From Apostichopus japonicus (Eukaryota > Echinodermata > Holothuroidea > Aspidochirotida > Stichopodidae): a DNA stretch of 64,000 nucleotides. The stretch lies in contig NC_092580.1 of NCBI RefSeq assembly GCF_037975245.1, positions 18,222,001-18,286,000 on the forward strand. The letters run 5' to 3'. The stretch's first letter is position 1; the number at the start of each line of letters is the position of its first letter. The translations under genes were made by a program, and so were the position numbers. The notes beneath the pieces were generated by a model, which was not told where the DNA came from, made no database searches, and was given only the letters and a program-made list of their open reading frames with translations. Shown piece after piece: positions 9,289-21,200 of the stretch.

Positions 9289-12200
9289 GTATTTTATGTG
9301 CAAATGAAATTGAACCACATTCGAATCATTGCTGGCTTAGTTCTGTCGCTGATTATTCTTAAAACGTGAAATTAATACTAGCCTAATGTAGTGAATAAGG
9401 CTTGACAATAACATTAGGCTTTACTGATCAGGAAGGCAAGCAAGTCAACAGCGCGTCCTGTGTTGGGCTGCTGTAAAGTTAGGCCAGTTAAACTTAAGGC
9501 AAAGCAACTGATTACGACCAAAACGATGTTGTTATTTTCTGTGTTCCAATGGAAGACTTTTCATAGTTAGCCTAGGCTAGGACTAGCAAGAATTTGGAAG
9601 TTTCATAAACTATTGCCTATACTGTAGTGAGTGATATTGAATGTAACATGACAAGTATGAAGAAGGCTAACAAGAATAGATGCAAGTTAGGCCTAGTCAG
9701 CATAGGCTAGACCTTAACATAGGCTAGGGTTAGTTATGTTATCTCTCCTAACTAGTACTAGTAGTAAGCCGGATCTAGTGCCATACCGCCATACCTTTCC
9801 GCCATGGTGGAAAGGTACATTTTAGAAGTGGATATTATTACTGTGGTGTACAGGAATGTATCGGTGAAACTTACTCTGAATCGCGTGGAAAGGTAGGTAC
9901 AACGTCTTCAAATGTGACTATCGCTGGATAGACCGAATTGTAGTTAAGACAAGATTGGAGAATTGATACACAGTACCAAGGCGGAATGGCACTTTTTCTA
10001 TTGCGGAAAGAGCACACTTTTTATGGTGAAAAGTACCGATGGCTGAAGGACTCCGCCCTCTTCCTAGTAATTACTAGTAGGCTTCAGCCTACTAGGCCTG
10101 TTTCTAAACTTGTAGTAGTAGGCCTAGTATGATATGAAGTATTACTATTAGGCTCAAGGTGTCAACTGCAACAATTTTTTTAGTCATTGCCAACTTTTGT
10201 AGGCATAGGCTATCCTAATTTTCATACAGTAGCATCAAGCTTAAAAATTTAGATAACACAGACTGACAGAGCAAAGGGAAGCATCTGAAAGATATCAAAA
10301 CACAATGTCATGCAAAAATATCAAACGTTAGGCCTCAATTAGAATATTGAAACTGGAATTACGTAAAGGGTGTTCTTTTAGTTTTACAAAATTTTTTGTT
10401 ATTTCCAATTTCTTGTAGACAAAGTGATTAGTCCTATCTTTGAAATGTTAGGCTGTGCTTATTTATACATCCAAGTTGATCATGGTTTGCATGTGACATA
10501 ATTTGTAAACTGCTTTCGGCTTCTAACATCAGTCAGCAATTTCAGTTTTCAATTTTCAATTTTCAGTTCACATCCTCTTAAGGCTATTTATAAAGCCAAA
10601 ACTAACATGTTTTAAGGCCTATGTTTTCAACACTGTCCTTGCTTTGCAAGCTGGATACTGTTGTTATTTCTCTTCCTGGTTGACAATCATTTGACAACCA
10701 AACAAAATCGCATAACAATGACTAGGTACTAGAATTGGTACCATTACTATATGGGCACGTGGTCTTTTGAAACTTGGCTCGGTTAAGCGGAAAAAAATCC
10801 GGACTTGTTAGTAAAGTACAGTCATGACTTTGTGGAGATATAGGTGTCATATATTCTTTAGTAAGCCCTGTGAAATGTTTGGAATTTAGAGTATACATAT
10901 TAGCAAAACCTATTCTTACTCCCATTAACATTACAGCATTTAACAATCCTTGACATTCACTTGTTTTAGTAGTTGCTAGTCTTTTGCCAGAGGATCATCT
11001 TATTCTCACTTTGCCAAGTCAGCCTCTGTAGCCATTCCTCGTAACTCCTACTTGCATTTAAGTGTGTAAATCAGGAACATCAGAAACAAATGATGTTCTT
11101 TTTTTGTATCTATAGGCTTGGTTCCAGCTGAAACTGATGTAGATGGAGATGCACCAGTTGTCGATGAAGATATTGGCAAAAGCAGGGATGGTTCAAAGAC
11201 AGATGATGAAGTTGTTGAAAGGTAATTGATACAAATGAGCGTCAAAATGACACTACAACATGCCATCAAGACATTACTCTTACCTGAAAAGCAAAAGAAA
11301 AATGACTGCTAATTGTTGGTTACAAAATGTACTTTTCTGTTGGTTGCACACATATCACTTCCTGTAAAATGTGGATTACTTCATGGCTAGAGTAAGTTCT
11401 AACTGTGTAGTGAATTTTGTGTTTATTCAAGACAGAATTGGTCCAACATGTTTTACATTTTCATCACTTTCCTTCATTTTATATGCAAAGCGTAGGCCAA
11501 TGAGATTTCAGTAGTCCAAACTTGGATCAACATTCACAATTTTTAGTGGAATTCCAGAACTCAAATTGTGCAAACACTCTGACTTTATGTCAGGTGACTA
11601 TACTCAAAAGCTTGCGATTTCACATTATACAAACAATCATTGCTTGATGTCATTAGCAGTGTGTTGGAATGAAAATTTGTAATGCTACTCTCTTGGCATG
11701 ACTCCACATAGAGAAATAATAAACACATTCAGGATACACCAGTAACATACAAATTTATAAAAAGTGTTATATAGATTATACAGGATTTGTATTGTTGAGT
11801 CAATACAAGGTGTTGTGAAATTCCATTTTGTTGCCTATAAGTCTGTTGTGAACTGTAAACTATATATCCCAATTTCTAATGTTCTTATCTGTCTTCTAAT
11901 CATTTGAAAATGGTTTTATGTACTTCTGAAATGAATTATGAAAGGTTTGAAACAGTTTTTAAATAAAACATTTGTGAGCTTTTCCCATATTGAGGTGGGA
12001 AAAGCTTGGTAAATACCAGCCTATGTTTGACCCAAAAAGTTTTTCATTAAAATATTCTTATCTGTTGACATTCAAAAACCTGGATGATTGGTTAATGGCG
12101 TTTATTCAAATAGAATATAATTTTATTGAAACCCGGCTGTGTAGAGAATGAGATTGAATGGTATTTTTCTTGTTTTCTTTTGTCATAACTATCCCACTTT

Positions 12201-15200
12201 CCTATTTTCTCATTTAGGGAGGAGGAAGCTATAAAATTAGACGGTCTCAATGTTTCACAGATGAAAGAACTGAGAGAACAGTCCGAAAAACATGTATTCC
12301 AGGCTGAGGTTAATAGGATGATGAAACTTATCATCAACTCCTTGTACAGGAACAAAGAGGTAAGAATGGATTTGTGTGTTTATTCCTAATATAACTGACT
12401 GCTTTATATCAAGTCAGTTGTATACTTCAAATGCTACTGAACCGGCATGACTCCACAAAAAGTGAACTCTTGCATGTTTGACCCAAAATGGCAGTAAGAA
12501 GATAAAGATTGTGCTTGGTTATAGAAGCGATGAATTCAGGGGTTATGACTAAATCATTTGAACTCTTTGCTACTGAGTGATTCTACTAAATTGTTGTTAT
12601 CAAGTTCTGTATTGTACAGTTCTGTGTGTATTCAAAATTACCCTCCAGGTAATAAGTTAGCAATCAAATTTTATGTAGCAGCTTATGTAGCAGGCTCTGA
12701 ATTTGTCTCTTGTTATATATTATGGTTTAAGTGTAAACAAGTGCTATGCATCTTCAAACTTTGTATTAATTTATCCATTTGGCATTGAATTCAGCTGTGC
12801 TATGTAAGACTGGCTCAATTAATACCCTACTCAGGGGGTTTGGAATAGTTTGGTTAGAGGTTGAATGAAAACATAAGTAAAGTATCATAGTGATTTATAT
12901 GTAAGCACATAATAAATTATATTCAATAGGATATGTTGTAAAGGTGCTGCTATTATATTTGGTAATCATAGGAATTATCTTTTGATTGTTCGTTGCTTGG
13001 TAAAGATGTCTTGCTCTCACTGGTTTTGCTTCACAGATTTTCTTGCGTGAGTTGATTTCTAATGCCTCTGATGCCTTGGATAAAATTAGGTTACTATCCC
13101 TCACAGACAAGACGGCGCTGGATGCAACAGAAGAATTATCTATCAAAATAAAGGTAAACAACTTTGTATGAAACTTACTACTGTCCTGATGACAAGTTTG
13201 AAACTAATTGACATAGTTTTCCCACCATTGTAAGTGCAGACATCCCTTTCTCTCATGAACAATAAAAAGAAGAAAGTGCTGCAGGACTATACTTGTTTTC
13301 AGCCCTAAATGTTTCACTTGTTTTCAGCCCTATGCTCTCAGTAGGGATAAAATTTGATTGGTTGGATCAGGGAGTTTCCATAACAACTCCATGGTTGGAT
13401 TCTGTTATAAACGCTCAATGGAATTTAGCCTTCATTCTTTCATGGTGTTTGTAATATCACTAGGCTACATGTTTGATGCATTATTTTTTTGTCCTTACAG
13501 GCTGACAAAGAGAATCATATGTTACATATCACAGACACTGGTATTGGAATGACCAAAGCCGATCTTGTCAACAACTTGGGTACAATTGCTAAGTCTGGAA
13601 CAAGTGAATTCTTTGAGAAACTTGCTGTAAGTACAAATTTTAATCCTTCCTTAAAGAAGCACAGTCCTCAAGAAGCTTGTACCTAATTCCATCCTGAATG
13701 TACAAAATATTGAATGAAATGTTCGAAATATTCTTCAAGATTTTCCTCTATGCGGTCAGTTGGTGGTTACTTAATGAACATGTTTTATGCGAGAAAGGTG
13801 GTCTACCAGACACATTTCTTATAATATTTTGATCATATCTAAAGCAATGGAATTTATTTTTATTTTTACAACTTGTGAATTTTTCTTAACAGTCTGTTGA
13901 TGCCGGTGAGGCAAATGATCTGATTGGTCAGTTTGGTGTCGGATTCTACTCATCTTTCCTTGTTTCGGAGACTGTCATTGTGACCTCCAAGCATAACAGT
14001 GATAAACAATACATCTGGGAATCCAACTCTGCTGAATACTCCATCGCAGATGATCCAAGGGGGGATACTTTACTTCGTGGTACCACCGTCAGGTAACTAA
14101 ATGCACCGATGAACAATCCTTTCAACTGCTCTACCTTCCATTTGCTAAATTCAGAAGTCTAAAATTGTTGACACATTGTTCATAATGGAGCTAGATGTAC
14201 TTAAAGAGAGTCATCTCTGTAATTATTGTGCAGGTTGTGATACACTGGGTACTTACTTAAGTTACTGAAATAAATTATGAACATTAAAATGAGAAAGTTT
14301 ATTACTAGTATTAGGAATCTTTGAAGAAATGCAGGAAATTGTCTTAATAATGTAGCAATGATTTAGTTTTGCAAAATACCAACAAGAGGAAATTCTTTCT
14401 TCTTCTTCGCTGAATTTTATGCTGTAGAATCTTTACCATGTCCAACATCTTTGAATATGACATTTATGAAAGAACTGGACATTACTTCTCAATATATATC
14501 TATTCTATGTATAGCAAACCTCCATACGGTATCCCATTCCATACCACTTTGTAGCTTTGTGGCTTTCATTTAGTTTTCTTTTCTTTAAAATGTAATCCTT
14601 GCTTGTTTTAATCTCAGTTTGTTACTGAAAGAAGAGGCATACGATTACCTTGAAGCAGACACCATTGAACAATTGGTGAAGAAATACAGCCAGTTCATCA
14701 ACTTCCCCATCTACCTGTGGTCTAGCAAGGTAAGGTTCACTGACTTCATACTACAGTTCTCTTGTTCAGCCAGCATTTCATAGAAAGTTGGGATAGCTAA
14801 GCATGAAATGGAATGGACATTTTACTGGACAAATTGATTGTGCAAGAATGTAAGCTTGTGAAGACAGATGGGGCCATGATATAAAACAATTGCTAGGTTC
14901 CCTGTACTGTCTCTGGTAAAGAAAGTGTCCTTGGGTTCATGCAACTGTCAGGAACTTATTCTCTTTCACACAATTGTTTAACACGATTTACTACCCAACA
15001 ACTTGCATATTTTATAAAAACAATACCTGTAAAACATTACAGACTGTTGGTCAGTATCGGATGTAGAATACAAGGTAGGGCCTACGAGTGGCTCCTACTT
15101 GCAAGGGATGACACCTTGCAATTAACTTTACAACCCTATCCTGCCCTGGCAACTAACCAAGTGTCAGGACTAAAACATCACTATCGTGGGAGAAAACATT

Positions 15201-18200
15201 TTATTTGCTTTTCCATATCTGTTGCTATATGATCTGATACTATAGGAATGGCATGAAACAGTAACCTGATTTTTATTTTGATCATCCCAGACTGAAACTG
15301 TTGAAGAACCAATTGAAGATGATGAGGAAGAAGCAGAAGCTGTAGAAGATACAAAAGAAGAAGACACTAAAGAAGAAGGAGAAGAAGATGAAGGTAACAA
15401 TAAAAGAGGCTCATTTTAATCCATCTATCAATTATGAGAGATGAACTCTAAGTCTCGACCTGCGCCAATTTCCATGACCTATATATATCCTAACTTACCA
15501 TGCAAAATCAGGGTTGGAAGCTATATTATTGTCATTTTACCCATAAGGCAGCTTAATCTGCTGGATTATTGTGCAATGTCATTCTTTCTACTTCGATTTT
15601 TTTTTTACATCCTTGCATGATTAAAGGCATTGAAGACTCACCCCAAACCGCATGCGGCCATCTCAGAAAGTTAACTTTCTGTTGCTTGCAAGTGACGATT
15701 TGTTTTATGTCGCTACAAAATGCAGACAGTAATGAAACGTGATACCTTCAATGTTATCTTAAGCTGGACCTTAGATGTCCATCGCTGTATCGTTTGTATA
15801 CTTTGTTGTGGGTATTGACCACAGCTGTATGTACTGACTGTACACTAGTGTCTAATTACCGACGGTAGCAAGCTGTGTGTGTATTTTCTGGGATCGATGG
15901 TGGTGTTTAACACTTCTGTTACACCTCATTCGAAACTAGGTCAAATTGCCGGCATTAGACGTTTCTTTTTGCGCGAGTCTTCACACCCTTTAATGTTGTA
16001 CTCATCTTCCCCTTGTTGTTGTTGTTGTTGTAGATGTGGAAGTAGAGGAAGAGGAAGAGGAAGAAGACAAGCCAAAGACCAAATCTGTTGAGAAGACCAC
16101 CTGGGACTGGGCACTAATGAATGGCAACAAACCTATCTGGACTAGAAAGTGAGTGCTCCCTCTGCCTGAAGTCATCATTGAGCCATTTAGATTAGTTTCG
16201 TTATGTTTCTTAGAACTGTGGGAGGATTAATTGTGTTATTGAATTCTTGCATTTGTGCTAAGGTTTTTTTTATTGATACTAGCAATTTAAAAAGTTCTGT
16301 GGTGTGTATGATATTTTGTGCCCGGTTAATATTTTGTTGCTTAAATTCGATGTTATATTGTTACATATTCATCCCAAAAAATATTAAAAACAGTTTACTG
16401 CACAGTAGTGATCCAATGTGCATTATTTATCTTCAGTGTAAACGAAGTAATGTCAGTGACGATATTCATCTGCCTATTCCTTGCAGATGTATTCCCCTGT
16501 AAATCATTGAATAGAAGCACAACAAAGGTTATCATAAAACCCAAGTATTGCAAAAATAGTATTTGTGTTTTAGATGTAGTAGCTAGTTAAAGCAACATTC
16601 CATTTTCACTCTTCAGGGAGATAAACAGATTTAGGTAGAATGGTTCATGAGTTGGTTTACTTTACTTTACAATTCCAACAGCTCATTTGTCAGTCATTGT
16701 TCCTGGTTTGATCAAGTTAATCCAGGTCTAGAAGGAATCCATTGTATTTATCACTCCCAAAGTACCTACAAAACTCATGAGTGTATTTCCTTGACTTGTG
16801 ACTTTTAATATCAAGACCCATAGATTTTCCTATTCTCATATTTGATTTGATTTTATTCAGCAAATTATCATTCTTCATCTACATACAAAAAATTGCACAT
16901 ATAGAGAAACATTTAAAATACAAGATGGAAATATACTTAAATGCTTTCCTTCGTTAGGAGATAAACTACCTCTCAATACTCAAGGTATAGCAGTGTTTCC
17001 CAATTGCTCTTTCTACTAATATGTTATACATACCTTTAGAATAGTAAATAGGTTAACTTTTAATCATTGTATTCTTTTCTCACAGTGCAAGGGAAATTGA
17101 AGATGAGGAGTACAGTGAGTTTTACAAGTCATTCACCAAGGATTCTGATGATCCACTAACAAAAACTCACTTCAATGTTGAAGGTGAAGTGACCTTCAAG
17201 TCTATCCTGTTTGTACCTGGCAAAGCCCCAAGTGAGATGTTCAAAGATTATGGCAAACATTTCGATAGCATTAAGGTAAGCTACCATCGATATAATGTGT
17301 ACAGGAGGGCTCATGTTAAATCTATAGAAAATCTTGGGTTTTTCTCTGGTATTTTTTATGAGTTTTAGATTTTTTGTCAGTTGTAAATTCACCCTTTGTG
17401 AACTATTGCTGCTAAAATCTTGGGCATAAAGATATTCTAACAGGAAGTGTGTTTTGTAAACTGTTCTTGTTATGGATAATTAATTCATCTCAGCAGTGAT
17501 TTAACAAGTATACCTAGAGAGTTGACTGCGTAGGTGAAAGAAGGCATTGGGGATAACAAACTGGTGTTTTAGAAGGGATTTGCTTCGTCATTGCACTCAC
17601 TGTTGTCATTGCATTCCTGCCATCATGAAAGAATCCATTGGTTTATCTTCTTCCCTACAGCTGTATGTGAGGAGGGTATTCATCACTGAGGACTTTGAAG
17701 ATATGATGCCCAAGTACTTAAGCTTTATTAAGGGTGTTGTTGACTCTGATGACCTGCCTCTCAATGTCTCCAGGGAAACCCTGCAGCAACACAAACTTTT
17801 GAAAGTCATTAAAAAGAAACTTGTCAGGAAGGTAAGTCACAATTTGTTCATAAAAACCTGAGTTAAATATAGAAAGGAGAGAAATGGTGATTGAATGTCA
17901 TTGGTTATGATTTTCTGAACAGTGTCCAGTTTTCCGCTGAATAGATTTACACCGTTTTCCTAAAGGGAAGGGCTACATTTAGTTATACAAGGAACCTGAA
18001 GAATTTAGTCTATCATAGTGGACATTTCTTTTGGGTTTCTGCCCTTGTAGTTTGTACTGTTTCAATTTCCAGTATTAAAGTATGGTGTAGAGTGCAGTAA
18101 CTCTGTATAGACTTGTTATCATTCATCCCACACTGTCATGCTATAATCATCAGACAGATGTGAAAAACCTAAAAATGAAACCTTGTATGTATCAAATATA

Positions 18201-21200
18201 ATGTGTATAGCAAAATATTTTCTTTTGCATAATTTGTCTCTCTGATTATATATCAATGTCTTCAATTCTCTTACATTGAACAATAAAAAAGAAATTATTC
18301 TGATATGTGGATTGTAATTGCATTTTCTTGTTTTTGACACAGACACTGGATATGATTAAAAAGATTGATGCAGATGATTACATCGAGAAGTTCTGGAAAG
18401 AATTCGGAACCAACATCAAGCTCGGAGTCATCGAGGACCACAGCAACAGAACTCGTTTGGCAAAGTTGGTTAGATTCCAGTCTTCTAACTCTGACACAGA
18501 ATACACTAGTTTAGAAGAATATGTGGAGAGGATGAAGGAAAAACAGGAACACATTTACTTCATGGCAGGCAGCAGCAGACAGGAGGTGAGCCAATACAGA
18601 TAATAAATATAATTTATATATTATAAAATATATTATAATATATATAAATATATTATATAAATATTTTTTTAATAATAGAAATAATTTTGTGCTTATACTT
18701 TACATGGCACTTTTTGACCAAAGAAATGACTAACATAATTGTGGACAATGAGTTCTGAATTATTTGTCAAATTGTGGAAATGATGTCAAATTGTGGGAAG
18801 GAGGGAATAGTAAGAATCATTTTAAAACTTAACCATGATACTTTAAGCATAGTTCGAGGAGATTATGCATTTGTGGAAAGTTAGGTTACAACTTTACCTG
18901 ACTCCTGTGATGAAAATTCATCAGAGGATCTTTACTATTCTGGGGATATTTGTTAAGAAGTAAAAACAAATGGCTCACCAGGAGACATAAGAATGTTTAG
19001 TTTCATAGAAGTTTTGGGAAAAAACGAACCATTTTTTATCTCCTTACATTGCAGGTTGAATCATCACCATTTTCAGAAAAGCTATTGAAGAAGGGATATG
19101 AAGTTTTGTACCTCACAGAACCTGTTGATGAATACTGCATCCAGTCATTGCCAGAATTTGAAGGAAAGAAATTCCAGAACATTGCCAAAGAAGGTCTCGT
19201 CTTAGATGAATCTGAGAAAGCCAAGGAAAGGAAAGAAGAACTAGAGAAGGAATATGAAGGCTTGACCGAATGGCTGAAGGAAACTGCTTTGAAAGATAAG
19301 GTTGGTATTTCTTTCCCTTGGATTTCTGTTAAGTTTCTTTTTTTTCTGTTTGATCTTGTTTTTTTAGTATAATATTTTCATAAAATTTCATAATATTTTC
19401 TCAAAAATATTGCACAATATATGAACAATATCATGTAACTTCTGAACAATTATTGAAAGGGATTTAGCTAGCTCAAAGTTGGTAAAATATCTCTATATTT
19501 CACAAAGAAAGACTGTTCTTTCTGCAAAATCCTTGTGAGTAAATGATATGGTTAATGCCCACAAGGTATTTCTACAAATCTTCTCTGGTTCTCACTTAAT
19601 TCTTGGACAAATTTAACTTACTTGCTCTACATTAGTCAGATAGGAAATAAAAAAGATAAACCAAGAATGCTTTTCAGTTTTACATCCATTTGTATGTTAC
19701 ATAGCAACTTATAAATGGATTAACTCAAAATAGTAAAACTGTGTCCCACAGAGATGATTCACGTTTTCCTTTGCAAAACGGGCAAATTGCTATACATGTG
19801 TTGCATTTTATTGGACTTTTTGTACACCTTAACCATAGTATTTTAAAACACAAAATTTGTAAACTTTCCTGAGTTGGTATTGTATCTTAGTGAGAACTAA
19901 GAAATCTGCCTTTGGCTAGCTATGCCACGGAGTAATGCTACATTGTTACACATGAGCCCACCAGAGTACGTGTAGTGTTGCTCTGGCTGGCAAACTCTTT
20001 AAACAAACTAACAAGCTTACTTCTGGTTTCTCTTATGCTTGATAAATCTCCACAGATTAAAGATGCTAAGATCAGTAGCCGATTGACTGAGACACCATGT
20101 GCTTTGGTCGCTGGTACCTATGGATGGTCTGGTAACATGGAAAGGATCATGCTCTCTCAGGCATACTCTCAACCAGGGAGTGACAGTTCCTCGTAAGTTA
20201 TTATATCCTCAATATGATAATTAAGTGTGGCGGGGCGGTAATAGTTCAAATTGTTTGGTTATGATCAATTTAAAGTTGTCTCAAGCATTTTAACAGAAAG
20301 AGAAGTATAGTAGTAACAAAATATCACTTGAAATTTGTTAACTTACAGTTAAGTTGGTTATGTAGATGTCCTGGCAAGGTCTAGCATAATTAGTGTTAGG
20401 ATGATACATGTAAATAACAAGGTATGTATTCAGAGAAGGAAAAAGAAGCATCCTCATTTAAGTGTAGTGCAAAATGTGCAATGCATGCAAGAATAAACAG
20501 TCAAAAATTCCATGACCTGCCCCAACACAATTTCAGAAAAACATCTTCCTATGTTGAAAATGCTTCTGATAATTTTAAATTCACAAACATAATTGAAAAG
20601 CTTTACATGTCAGTTACATACATCATTGTGAAAGGTCATCAGTGTTGCCCCTCACAGCCAGACTAATTACATTATGATATTTGACTTTCTAGTGTAACCT
20701 TTACTTGGACACCATGCTACCCCCCCCCCTCCCCCCCCCTTTGCCATCTAGAGGTCTTTTTAACAATTTCGACTTTGCCTTTTGCCTCATAGTGATTTGG
20801 AACAACCAATGCTATTACTTTTATCTGTTGCTCATTAGATTTTACAAAGGCCAGAAGAAGACTCTTGAGATCAATGTTCGACATCCTCTGATCAAGAAAC
20901 TTGCTGCTCAAGTCGAGGAGGATGGTGAAAGCCAAACTGCCAAAGATCTTGCGGAGGTTCTCTTTGAAACCGCTGTACTCCGTTCTGGGTTCATGCTGGA
21001 AGACTCCGCTGCCTTTGCTGGACGTATCGAAAGGATGCTAAGGCTCAGCATGGACATAGATTTGGATGAAAAGGTAAATAAACCCTAGTGATTGTAAGTG
21101 ATTATTCCTTGAAAACATAACCCATATCATCAGAGGTGCATATACAATTATATTTGTTGGGATTCTTTTCTCCTTGACTTTTTAACTTGTGATTTGTCCA

